Origin: Suilimivivens sp964571145
GTDB lineage: Bacteria; Bacillota; Clostridia; Lachnospirales; Lachnospiraceae
Assembly: GCA_964571145.1 (NCBI GenBank)
Contig: CAZNAP010000061.1
Coordinates: 1 to 13,753, forward strand
Reading direction: 5' to 3'
DNA length: 13,753 bases
The notes below the pieces were generated by a model. That model saw nothing but the letters and a program-made list of their open reading frames with translations, had not been told where the DNA came from and did not search any database. Made by a program: the position numbers and the translations under genes. Positions 1-6,044 of the stretch are shown piece after piece; the stretch's first letter is position 1, and every line of letters starts with the position of its first letter.

Positions 1-51
1 AGACATCGCCCTTTCACGGCGGTAACACGGGTTCGATTCCCGTCGGAGTCA
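1..51 (+). tRNA. tRNA-Glu (anticodon UUC), 3' portion, cut by the window edge
   Basis: The window opens inside a tRNA. The anticodon loop CTTTCAC carries anticodon TTC and is flanked by the stem cgcc/ggcg. The T arm acggg-ttcgatt-cccgt and the 3' acceptor strand follow, ending at the discriminator A at 51. No CCA is encoded. The 5' acceptor strand and most of the D arm lie outside the window, so the true start is not visible. The loop and anticodon match bacterial tRNA-Glu(UUC). Confidence 0.93.
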
Positions 52-58
52 CTAAAGA

Positions 59-103
59 CGATAGATTACAGGGAGATAGTTGACTGTAATTTATCGATTT
101 GTT
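59..103 (+). terminator. Hairpin after tRNA-Glu, possible terminator
   Basis: The arms at 59-71 and 84-96 pair over 13 bp with a single G-T wobble and leave a 12-nt loop. The following T tract (atttgtt, 97-103) is short and interrupted, so termination may be incomplete; the hairpin could equally be a processing or 3'-end signal. Its 3' arm overlaps the -35 element of the tRNA-Cys promoter. Confidence 0.55.
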
Positions 104-108
104 ATAAT
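80..108 (+). promoter_or_regulatory. Sigma-A promoter for tRNA-Cys
   Basis: The -35 box TTGACT (80-85) and the perfect -10 box TATAAT (103-108) are separated by exactly 17 nt, an almost consensus housekeeping promoter. The predicted start is near 115, about 30 nt before the tRNA, so tRNA-Cys probably has its own transcript as well as any read-through from tRNA-Glu. Confidence 0.75.
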
Positions 109-144
109 CAACATGTTATTAAGTCTTTTAAAACATATACTTAT

Positions 145-216
145 GGCGCAGTAGCCAAGTGGTAAGGCAATGGTCTGCAACACCAGTATCCACCGGTTCA
201 AATCCGGTCTGCGCCT
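145..216 (+). tRNA. tRNA-Cys (anticodon GCA)
   Basis: A complete cloverleaf is visible. The acceptor strands 145-151 and 209-215 pair perfectly over 7 bp. The D arm has stem gcc/ggc. The anticodon loop CTGCAAC (175-181) carries GCA at 177-179. The T arm is 192-208 with a 5-bp stem and loop TTCAAAT. The discriminator is T216, as expected for tRNA-Cys, and no CCA is encoded. The outermost anticodon-stem pair (A170/G186) is a mismatch, which is a small oddity. Confidence 0.96.
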
Positions 217-228
217 CTCACAAATGAG

Positions 229-266
229 AAGGAAACCTAGAAAATATCTGGGTTTCCTTTATTTTA
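229..266 (+). terminator. Rho-independent terminator after tRNA-Cys
   Basis: The arms at 229-240 and 248-259 pair over 12 bp with one wobble around a 7-nt loop and are followed by a T-rich stretch (ttattttag). It lies 12 nt downstream of the mature tRNA end and closes the tRNA unit. Confidence 0.85.
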
Positions 267-548
267 GTTGTGTAGCTTATGATATCGCAAGACAAATCCT
301 GTAATTTCTACTTTGGGGACTAAAAGTGTCAATTGCTGTATTTAGCCTACCAATTTAGAAGACCGTTTTCCTACTAAAATGCATGAATAGTTGAATTTCG
401 TCCACAAAATTCTGTCCTGCCGACCTACTAATTACTTCTTTGCTGACTTTTAGTCACTTGCTGGCTTTCAGCTCAGTTTCATGCCAATATTAATGAATAT
501 TACACTATATTATTACTATTGACATTAGAAAGTTGAAATTAATATGGT
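267..548. other. Gene-free stretch between the tRNAs and the leftward gene
   Basis: I see no supported coding frame, RNA fold or complete mobile element in these roughly 280 nt. The only structure noticed is a widely spaced 10-bp inverted repeat, GACTAAAAGT at 318-327 and its complement at 446-455. There are no flanking target duplications or transposase fragments that would identify an insertion remnant. Confidence 0.5.
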
Positions 549-592
549 AATAAACCAAATTAGCGGGAGAGGGATTTTACCTCTTCCGTTAA
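549..592 (-). terminator. Terminator of the leftward gene, overlapping its last codons
   Basis: On the minus strand, the arms at 592-580 and 572-560 pair over 13 bp with two wobbles around a 7-nt loop. They are followed by the T-rich run TTTGGTTTATT. The stem includes the stop codon and final codons of the nucleotidyltransferase gene. The T run is interrupted, so efficiency is uncertain. Confidence 0.55.
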
Positions 593-1360
593 TTGACGTA
601 AATGCATAACAGACTGTTCAATGGTTTCTTCATGGACGGATTCTTCTACAATTGCAAGAAGTCTGGAATAACAATCCTGAGGCTTGATTTCAAACTTTTC
701 TATATATTGCTGCATTCTTTTCCGACTTGGAAAGTAGGTGTTATTAAGGGCAAACAGAGCCTGAAGGAGATGATCCAATGCTTCCTCCATTACCTGATGA
801 TAAAAAAGCACCTCTTTTCGAAGAACGGCTCTACCTAGATCTTCTTCATCCAATACAGAATCTATTTGGAACTGATACATTTTGTCAAATAACTCCTTTG
901 GATGTTTTTTGACCCTATTAATCTGTTTTGTCCATTCTCCATTGCGCTCAAATAAAACATTCAGGCTTTCTATACTGGCAAGGCGCCCTACAGGATAAAA
1001 TCTGCCATCTTTGTATAGATGTTCGCCACGAAGAGTCTGTTCCAAATATTCCTGCATTTCTTTTTCCGTAAAGAACATGGGCATTACATCAATTTCTTCA
1101 AAAAAGAGAATGTCTCCGTATCCCCAGATGCCACCATTACATACAGCCATCATACATTCTGAATACTCTTTTGAAAGAGGTTCATACATCTGTTTTCGTT
1201 CCTCTTGTGTAGGAATTTCTGAACAGAGTGCAAACATATCAATGTCGCTTTGGCCGGGCATTAATGGTGCATTTAAATCTCCAGTTTGTCCAATTGCCAG
1301 TACTTTTGGATTCTTTATTATTTCGGAAATCAATTTATTTTTAAATTCATAAATGGTCAT
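560..1360 (-). CDS. Nucleotidyltransferase-fold protein, DUF4037-like
   Basis: This 266-residue, probably cytoplasmic protein begins with the nucleotidyltransferase signature: GQTGD at 24-28, then an Asp pair (D39 and D41 in SDIDM), with a likely third carboxylate at D91 (EEIDV). These are the metal-binding residues of the minimal nucleotidyltransferase and aminoglycoside nucleotidyltransferase superfamily. The C-terminal half is helical, with FYHQ near 185 and a FALNNTYFPSRKRM block near 205 that resembles DUF4037 proteins. The start is ATG at 1360, preceded by an AAGGAG ribosome binding site about 10 nt upstream. It is monocistronic and diverges from the metallo-beta-lactamase gene. The substrate is unknown; nucleotidylation of a small molecule or protein is possible, and antibiotic modification cannot be claimed. 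The fold assignment is fairly safe; the DUF4037 name is from memory of the family pattern. Confidence 0.8.
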   Translation of the reverse strand: MTIYEFKNKLISEIIKNPKVLAIGQTGDLNAPLMPGQSDIDMFALCSEIPTQEERKQMYEPLSKEYSECMMAVCNGGIWGYGDILFFEEIDVMPMFFTEKEMQEYLEQTLRGEHLYKDGRFYPVGRLASIESLNVLFERNGEWTKQINRVKKHPKELFDKMYQFQIDSVLDEEDLGRAVLRKEVLFYHQVMEEALDHLLQALFALNNTYFPSRKRMQQYIEKFEIKPQDCYSRLLAIVEESVHEETIEQSVMHLRQLTEEVKSLSR

Positions 1361-1397
1361 ACTTTTCTTGCTCCTTCAAAAATCAAAAAATGTGTGT

Positions 1398-1426
1398 AAA
1401 ATATTTTACCTAAATATAGCAATCAA
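1398..1426 (-). promoter_or_regulatory. Possible promoter of the leftward nucleotidyltransferase gene
   Basis: Read on the minus strand, TTGATT (1426-1421) is followed after 17 nt by TATTTT (1403-1398), about 38 nt upstream of the start codon. Both boxes match the sigma-A consensus only partly and the area is very AT-rich, so chance is a real alternative. Confidence 0.35.
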
Positions 1427-1497
1427 ATTACATCTTAGTATATAATAAAATAGTAATTATTTTTTTACAATGAAAAATATTTATAAAGAAATATGTA

Positions 1498-1537
1498 ACT
1501 CGGATAAGCACCGAGTGACTAAAAAACGAGTCGGGGA
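1498..1537 (+). promoter_or_regulatory. Alternative hairpins in the leader of the metallo-beta-lactamase gene
   Basis: ACTCGG (1498-1503) pairs perfectly with CCGAGT (1511-1516) around a 7-nt loop. Its first five bases could instead pair with CGAGT (1527-1531), which abuts the ribosome binding site GGGGA (1533-1537). The two pairings exclude each other, so the leader could switch between leaving the site open and partly covering it. This is inferred from base pairing only. Confidence 0.35.
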
Positions 1538-1540
1538 ACT

Positions 1541-2584
1541 ATGAAAAGAACTGGTAAAAAACGAGAGATTAGGTGGATCATATATGCTTGCCTACTGTTA
1601 TTTTCGTTAGGATGCTTTCTGGTTAATGAAGCTGCCGCCGTACATAAAGAGGCTGTCGCCATCCATAATGAGGAGTCTACGCAAGAGTCTTCTGAGATAG
1701 AAGAGACTTCTGATATAGTGAAGACCCCTAACATAAAAGAAACTTCTGTTATAAAAGAGACAGAAGACTTTGCAGAGTTAGAAGTGCATTTTATTGATGT
1801 TGGACAGGGGGACTGCATACTTGTTCTATGTGATGGGCATGCGATGCTGATTGATGCCGGAGATAACAGTAAAGGTACAACGGTGCAGTTATATCTTCAA
1901 AAAAGAGGAATAGAAACACTTGATTATGTAATAGGGACACACCCACATGCAGACCACATAGGCGGATTGGATGTTATTATTACAAAATTTGATTGTGATA
2001 TGATTCTGATGCCAAAATATGAGACTGGGAAGAAAACCTATAGGGATGTAATGGATGCCATGGAATATCGTGGGTATCAAAAAACTGTACCAGAGGTAGG
2101 AGACAGCTATCCATTAGGTGATGCGACCTTGACCATTATAGCAGTGCCGGAGTTTGATTATGAGGAAGAAATCAATAATTATTCTATTGGAATTCGTTTG
2201 ACCCATGGAAACAATTCCTTCCTTTTTATGGGAGATGCGGAGAAAGAAACGGAAGAGGAAGTCCTGCAAAACGGTGTGAATATTCAGTCCGATGTACTTA
2301 AAATTTCACATCATGGTAGCTATTCTTCAACCACAAAAGAGTTTTTGAAAGCGGTAAGTCCGAGTTATGCTGTAATCAGCTGTGGAGAAAATAATGATTA
2401 TGGATATCCCCATGCAGAAATACTAAACAGATTGCGAAAAGCAGGTATAAAAGTGTTTCGTACAGATGAACAGGGGAGTATAATAGCATCAAGCGACGGA
2501 AATCAAATTACTTTTAACACGGCGCCATCTGAAACCTGGCAAACCGGAACTAACAGTAATCAGAAAACAGAATCTAATGGGTGA
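1541..2584 (+). CDS. Exported or membrane-anchored ComEC-type metallo-beta-lactamase-fold protein
   Basis: The protein has 347 residues. A basic N-terminus and one hydrophobic segment (about 12-28) form a signal peptide or membrane anchor; C25 sits at its end but the preceding residues fit a lipobox poorly. A polar Thr/Glu-rich linker (about 42-79) holds a six-residue repeat. Residues 80-330 are a metallo-hydrolase domain like the C-terminal domain of ComEC/Rec2: FIDVGQGD (84-91), THPHADH (133-139), FMGDAE (229-234) and SHHGS (256-260), all metal-binding elements. The ComEC membrane channel is absent, so this is the stand-alone extracellular type, plausibly a nuclease or phosphoesterase. Start ATG follows GGGGA by a few nt. 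The stop lies 3 nt before the response regulator gene, suggesting co-translation. The substrate cannot be deduced. Confidence 0.88.
   Translation: MKRTGKKREIRWIIYACLLLFSLGCFLVNEAAAVHKEAVAIHNEESTQESSEIEETSDIVKTPNIKETSVIKETEDFAELEVHFIDVGQGDCILVLCDGHAMLIDAGDNSKGTTVQLYLQKRGIETLDYVIGTHPHADHIGGLDVIITKFDCDMILMPKYETGKKTYRDVMDAMEYRGYQKTVPEVGDSYPLGDATLTIIAVPEFDYEEEINNYSIGIRLTHGNNSFLFMGDAEKETEEEVLQNGVNIQSDVLKISHHGSYSSTTKEFLKAVSPSYAVISCGENNDYGYPHAEILNRLRKAGIKVFRTDEQGSIIASSDGNQITFNTAPSETWQTGTNSNQKTESNG
1697..1768 (+). repeat. Degenerate 18-bp tandem repeat, four copies, inside the linker
   Basis: Codons 53-76 of the metallo-beta-lactamase gene consist of four 18-bp units encoding the pattern Ile-x-(Glu/Lys)-Thr-x-x. 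The copies have diverged in DNA sequence while keeping the pattern. They form the spacer between membrane segment and catalytic domain, so copy number would set the reach of the enzyme from the membrane. Confidence 0.6.
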
Positions 2585-2587
2585 CTC

Positions 2588-3262
2588 ATGTACAAATTAT
2601 TAATTGTTGAAGATGACAATGTAATAGCAGAAGAGATGAAAAGACATTTAACGAAATGGGGATACGATGTGCAAGGTGTGACAGACTTTGGAAATGTATT
2701 GTCTGAGTTTACTGCATTTGCGCCGCATTTAGTGTTAATGGATATAGGACTGCCCTTTTACAACGGATATTACTGGTGCGGAGAAATCCGAAAAGTATCG
2801 CAGGTTCCGATTATTTTTGTTTCATCGGCATCGGATAATATGAACGTAGTTATGGCTGTCAATATGGGTGGAGACGATTTTGTTACCAAGCCTTTTGAAT
2901 TGGAGGTCTTGTCTGCCAAAATTCAGGCGATTTTACGAAGAACTTATTCGTTTCAAAATCAGTCTACCTTATTAGAATATAAAGAAGTAATCCTTAATTT
3001 ATCTGATATGTCTTTATTATATCAGGGGAAAAGATTGGAATTATCTAAAAATGAATTCAGAATTCTTCAGACATTATTTGAGAATGGCAATAGTATCGTA
3101 AACAGAGAAAACATTATGAAACGTTTGTGGGATAATGAGTGCTTTGTGGACGACAATACGCTTACAGTGAATATGAATCGACTTAGGAAAAGGCTGGAAG
3201 ACGCCGGGTTATTCGAATTTATTTTAACTAAAAAAGGGGTAGGATATCAGTTAAAAGAATAG
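2588..3262 (+). CDS. OmpR-family response regulator, BceR-like
   Basis: The protein has 224 residues, the usual OmpR/PhoB length. The receiver domain (about 3-118) has the acidic pair D9/D10, phospho-acceptor D52 (VLMDIGLP), switch serines S79/S80 and K101 (TKPFE). The C-terminal winged-helix DNA-binding domain (about 128-224) ends in the expected KKGVGYQL motif. It starts 3 nt after the preceding stop, with GGGTGA as ribosome binding site overlapping that stop, and lies 40 nt before the histidine kinase gene that presumably phosphorylates it. By analogy with Bce-type systems, its target would be the ABC transporter genes at 5252-8045; this is inferred from gene order and from kinase and permease architecture. 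Confidence 0.93.
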   Translation: MYKLLIVEDDNVIAEEMKRHLTKWGYDVQGVTDFGNVLSEFTAFAPHLVLMDIGLPFYNGYYWCGEIRKVSQVPIIFVSSASDNMNVVMAVNMGGDDFVTKPFELEVLSAKIQAILRRTYSFQNQSTLLEYKEVILNLSDMSLLYQGKRLELSKNEFRILQTLFENGNSIVNRENIMKRLWDNECFVDDNTLTVNMNRLRKRLEDAGLFEFILTKKGVGYQLKE

Positions 3263-3302
3263 ACGTGCATGGCTATTTTTACGACATATGAGGGTGTAGT
3301 GA

Positions 3303-4325
3303 ATGAAGCAAAAGAGAGCGTTGATTTGGAAATCCTATGTGAAGGAACACAGCAAATTACTTGTAGCTTATGTTGCAATTGTGATAACTTTCTTTAGTGT
3401 TGCATATTTATATGGATATCAACAGGTTATGAATAACATGGTTTATGCTGTTTTCCTGACAGCTTTTTTTGGTCTGTGTGTGGTCGCAATTCATTTTTAT
3501 AGTTATCAAAAAAAGTGCTTGCAACTAATGGAGGCACTGGAGAAAAAGAGTGAAATGGATAGTCTTCTTCCACAAGCAACAGGATTGTTTGACAGACTTT
3601 ATCAAGAAATGATTATTGTAGAAGAAGAGGAGAAAAGAGGACTTATAACAGAGTGCGACCAAAAAACGCAGGACATGGCAGATTATTACACAATGTGGAC
3701 CCATCAAATCAAGACACCTATTGCCGCATTGCGCCTATTACTGGAACAAACAGAGCATCAAGACATGCCCCAAACGGCTATTGAAGAGTTATTTAAAATA
3801 GAACAATATGCCGAAATGGCCTTACACTATGCAAGACTGGATAGTTTGTCATCTGACTTATTATTTAAAAGGCAAGAGATCGAAGTAATTGTAAAGCAGG
3901 CTGTGAAAAAGTATTCCATACTCTTTATTAGAAGCGGGCTGTCTTTTTCAATGGAGGAATTCAGCTGTCAGGCTATTACAGATGAAAAGTGGCTTTGTTT
4001 TGTAATTGAACAAATTTTATCCAATGCACTTAAATATACAACTCAAGGAGGCATATCGATTTACGGACTTGACGCACAAATGCAGAAGTCTGGAGAGAAT
4101 TGTTGCTGTGTGGTGATAGAAGATACGGGAATCGGTATCAACGAAGCTGATCTTCCCAGAATTTTTGAAAGAGGTTTTACGGGTTACAATGGACGTATGC
4201 ATAAGAAGTCTACGGGATTGGGACTGTATTTGTGTAAGCAAATAATGGACAGGCTTTCTCATCATATTGCGGTTGAATCGGAGGTTGGCAAAGGTACCAG
4301 ATTGATACTGGATTTTAGGCAGTAA
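3303..4325 (+). CDS. Intramembrane-sensing sensor histidine kinase, BceS-like
   Basis: The protein has 340 residues. Two membrane helices (about 19-37 and 45-66) are joined by a very short outside loop, so there is no extracellular sensor domain. This is the hallmark of Bce-type kinases that sense through a partner ABC transporter. The catalytic core has the H box with H134 (WTHQIKTP), N box with N241 (SNALKYT), G1 box DTGIG (274-278), F box (FERGFTG, 288-294) and G2 box GLGLYL (305-310), all intact. The start is ATG at 3303 with GAGGGTG about 7 nt upstream; an ATG 15 nt earlier is followed by an in-frame stop and cannot be used. It presumably phosphorylates the upstream response regulator. 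Confidence 0.93.
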   Translation: MKQKRALIWKSYVKEHSKLLVAYVAIVITFFSVAYLYGYQQVMNNMVYAVFLTAFFGLCVVAIHFYSYQKKCLQLMEALEKKSEMDSLLPQATGLFDRLYQEMIIVEEEEKRGLITECDQKTQDMADYYTMWTHQIKTPIAALRLLLEQTEHQDMPQTAIEELFKIEQYAEMALHYARLDSLSSDLLFKRQEIEVIVKQAVKKYSILFIRSGLSFSMEEFSCQAITDEKWLCFVIEQILSNALKYTTQGGISIYGLDAQMQKSGENCCCVVIEDTGIGINEADLPRIFERGFTGYNGRMHKKSTGLGLYLCKQIMDRLSHHIAVESEVGKGTRLILDFRQ

Positions 4326-4384
4326 AAGTTATATGATAAATAAGGAAATAATTTAAGGATTTAGAGAAAGGTATAATTAAGAGT

Positions 4385-4603
4385 ATGGCAGAAAAATTAA
4401 TTAAGTTACATGTAAACCATCCTAAAATATATGAGTTTTTAAATGCGTTAGTTGATATTTTAGTTAAAGGAGTACCATTTTTCATTTTCTTCTTATTTAC
4501 GGCGGATTCATCAACGTGGATTAAAGGAGAAAATGCACTAATGGGTATCTTCGCTGTATTTTTAAATATAGTAAAGGTTTTTCTTATCTATCTGATGGAA
4601 TAG
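4385..4603 (+). CDS. Small membrane protein, probably the 5' part of a frameshifted gene
   Basis: This open frame gives 72 residues. A short amphipathic N-terminus is followed by two hydrophobic segments (about 20-41 and 50-71), separated by a polar stretch containing SSTWIKGEN. I do not recognise the family. The start is ATG at 4385; the nearest ribosome-binding-like sequence (GAAAGG) is about 13 nt away and weak. The frame stops in the middle of what looks like continuing membrane-protein sequence: reading one base back at about 4597-4600 continues without a stop to 5088. It may therefore be the first part of one broken gene rather than a complete small protein. It sits between the two-component genes and the BceAB transporter. 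Confidence 0.5.
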   Translation: MAEKLIKLHVNHPKIYEFLNALVDILVKGVPFFIFFLFTADSSTWIKGENALMGIFAVFLNIVKVFLIYLME

Positions 4604-4755
4604 CAGCGTATTTATTTCTATTACTGGTTGTTCAAATTATCAAGTTATTTGCTTGTACCTACAAGATAGTCATTATACATATTAAAATTTTTGATTTAAT
4701 CATTAAGAGTCAAGCTAAAAAAATAAAGAGTGGGACAGATGAACGATTACGCTAT

Positions 4756-5088
4756 ATGTACTATCAGCATATGGACATGTTATTAGCTAGAAAAGAAAGA
4801 ACTGAGGCGTGCAGAGATCAGGCTGAGCAATGGCAGTATGAAAGCGATATGCAGAAGCTTGAATATGCCCAAAAAGAATATGAAAAGAATAAGGATCGTG
4901 CTGAATGGCTCAAGGACAGCGCACAGAGTAGGTATGAATCTGCAAAACGGGGAGACGGATTATTTACAAGTGCTGCAGACAAACGAAAGCAAGCCAGGAA
5001 GGATCTGGAGAATGCGAGTTACTACGAACGGGATGCAGATTATGAGAAAGAGCGAATTGAAAAACTGAAAAGAAAACTAGGAAAATAA
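4756..5088 (+). CDS. Charged coiled-coil protein, probably the 3' part of a frameshifted gene
   Basis: From the first ATG this is 110 residues, almost wholly helical and highly charged (Glu, Lys, Arg, Gln), with heptad-like spacing and no hydrophobic segment. A central Gly-containing break (RGDGLFTSAADKRKQ) lies near 64-78. No family is recognised. The ATG at 4756 has no ribosome binding site at a useful distance (the nearest purine run is about 20 nt away), while the same frame is open upstream to 4525 and reads like membrane protein. The annotated start is therefore probably artificial and this is likely the C-terminal part of the gene that begins at 4385. A strong terminator follows within about 30 nt. 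Confidence 0.5.
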   Translation: MYYQHMDMLLARKERTEACRDQAEQWQYESDMQKLEYAQKEYEKNKDRAEWLKDSAQSRYESAKRGDGLFTSAADKRKQARKDLENASYYERDADYEKERIEKLKRKLGK

Positions 5089-5089
5089 T

Positions 5090-5109
5090 ATCTTACATAA
5101 ATGTAAGAT
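5090..5109 (+). other. Short perfect hairpin just after the coiled-coil gene
   Basis: ATCTTACAT (5090-5098) and ATGTAAGAT (5101-5109) are perfect complements separated by two bases, giving about 8 bp around a 4-nt loop. No T run follows, so it is not itself a terminator. It could protect the 3' end or serve as a protein-binding palindrome. Confidence 0.5.
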
Positions 5110-5113
5110 TAGC

Positions 5114-5162
5114 AAAAGGAAATGTAAGTCAGATGAATGGCAGAGCATTTCCTTTTTGTTTA
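5114..5162 (+). terminator. Rho-independent terminator before the ABC transporter genes
   Basis: Arms 5114-5124 and 5146-5156 pair perfectly over 11 bp (AAAAGGAAATG with its complement) with a 21-nt loop. They run into a T tract (ttttt, 5153-5157, then gttt). It separates the upstream unit from the transporter genes, which should thus have their own promoter. The A-rich 5' arm may also act with T residues on the opposite strand. Confidence 0.75.
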
Positions 5163-5178
5163 CAATAAGCAAGTAATC

Positions 5179-5218
5179 TGACATCGGGTTTGTACAGTAC
5201 GCTCGGTTAATATATACA
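5179..5218 (+). promoter_or_regulatory. Possible regulated promoter of the BceAB-type transporter
   Basis: TTGTAC (5190-5195) and TATACA (5213-5218) are spaced by 17 nt, a plausible but weak sigma-A promoter. An imperfect inverted repeat, TGACA (5179-5183) and TGTAC (5191-5195), overlaps the -35 region. It is the type of place where an OmpR-family activator such as the regulator at 2588 would bind. Both assignments are inference. Confidence 0.35.
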
Positions 5219-5251
5219 CAAACGCTGCATACGCGTAGAAATGAGGAGAAA

Positions 5252-6037
5252 ATGGCACTTTTAGATGTAAAAAATGTAAAAAAAGTTTATACGACACGAT
5301 TTGGGGCTGTTAAAATTCAAGCCTTAAGTGATGTGAACTTTTCTGTAGAAGAAGGCGAATATGTTGCAATAATGGGAGAATCCGGTTCCGGCAAGACGAC
5401 ATTACTGAATATTTTGGCATCATTGGATAAGGCTACCAGCGGTCAGGTACTTTTAAAAGGCAAAAATTTATCAGAAATCAAACAACGAGAAATCAGTGCA
5501 TTCAGAAGAGACCATTTGGGTTTTGTATTTCAGGACTTTAATCTATTAGATACTTTATCCTTAAAAGACAACATCTTTTTACCCTTGGTACTGGCAGGAA
5601 AAGAGCATAAGGAAATGGAAAAAAGATTACTTCCCCTTGCGGAGAAGCTTTCAATTCTGGATATTTTAGATAAATATCCGTATGAGGTTTCAGGGGGACA
5701 GAAACAGCGTACTGCAGTTTGTCGTGCTCTGATTACCAATCCGGATATTGTACTGGCAGATGAACCGACAGGTGCGTTGGATTCCAGAGCATCCGGAAAG
5801 CTTTTGCGGTTATTTGGAGAAATCAATAAAGAGGGACAGACGATTTTAATGGTAACCCACAGCATTCAGGCTGCCTGCCATGCAAGCCGCATTTTGTTTA
5901 TTAAAGATGGCTGTGTATTTCATCAGATTTACAGAGGCGATAAAAATAATGATGCGATGTATAAGATGATTTCCGATGCACTGACCGTTTTGCAGACAGA
6001 TCATGTGAATCGAAGTGAATTGGGCATGGAGGCATAA
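5252..6037 (+). CDS. BceA-type ABC transporter ATP-binding protein
   Basis: This 261-residue ATPase of the MacB/LolD/BceA branch has all nucleotide-binding motifs: Walker A GESGSGKTT (42-50), Q-loop Q94, signature VSGGQKQR (146-153), Walker B IVLADEP (166-172) with catalytic E171, and H-loop H203. The ribosome binding site AGGAG lies 3 nt before the ATG. It would drive the BceB-type permease encoded directly downstream (7 nt between stop and the next start). The pair likely removes or shields the cell from cell-wall-active peptides such as bacitracin-like or lantibiotic compounds and signals peptide flux to the histidine kinase. The substrate is unknown. Confidence 0.94.
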   Translation: MALLDVKNVKKVYTTRFGAVKIQALSDVNFSVEEGEYVAIMGESGSGKTTLLNILASLDKATSGQVLLKGKNLSEIKQREISAFRRDHLGFVFQDFNLLDTLSLKDNIFLPLVLAGKEHKEMEKRLLPLAEKLSILDILDKYPYEVSGGQKQRTAVCRALITNPDIVLADEPTGALDSRASGKLLRLFGEINKEGQTILMVTHSIQAACHASRILFIKDGCVFHQIYRGDKNNDAMYKMISDALTVLQTDHVNRSELGMEA

Positions 6038-6044
6038 TAATAAT

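Larger units (their letters stand above)
4385..5088 (+). pseudogene. Membrane/coiled-coil gene split by an apparent one-base frameshift
   Basis: The frame of the 72-residue N-terminal piece ends at 4603. The frame of the downstream coiled-coil piece is open without a stop from 4525 to 5088, although its first ATG is only at 4756. Translated upstream of that ATG, it gives a convincing membrane helix (AAYLFLLLVVQIIKLF) and then a basic, polar run into the coiled coil. Joining the two frames at about 4597-4600, for example by one extra base in ATGGAATAG, would give one protein of about 234 residues with several membrane helices and a long C-terminal coiled coil. I see no canonical slippery heptamer at the junction, so an inactivating deletion or a sequencing error is likelier than programmed frameshifting. 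The family is not recognised. Confidence 0.5.

Noticed and set aside
602..1352. Rightward open frames at 602-838 and 1011-1352 opposite the nucleotidyltransferase gene
   Set aside because: They are antisense shadows of a gene with clear catalytic motifs. They have no ribosome binding site and give low-complexity, cysteine-rich translations with no recognisable domain.
1541..2584. Beta-lactam resistance enzyme or complete ComEC competence channel
   Set aside because: The motifs match the ComEC-type metallo-hydrolase domain rather than class B beta-lactamases, and the multi-helix channel domain of ComEC is absent.
4571..4603. Programmed -1 ribosomal frameshift at the GTT TTT CTT run
   Set aside because: It does not fit the X-XXY-YYZ slippery pattern and I see no convincing downstream stimulatory stem, so a plain indel is the simpler explanation.
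6015..6044. ATG 6015 as start of the permease
   Set aside because: It would overlap the ATPase gene by 23 nt and prefix an atypical Asn-rich stretch; ATG 6045 gives the standard BceB-like N-terminus.
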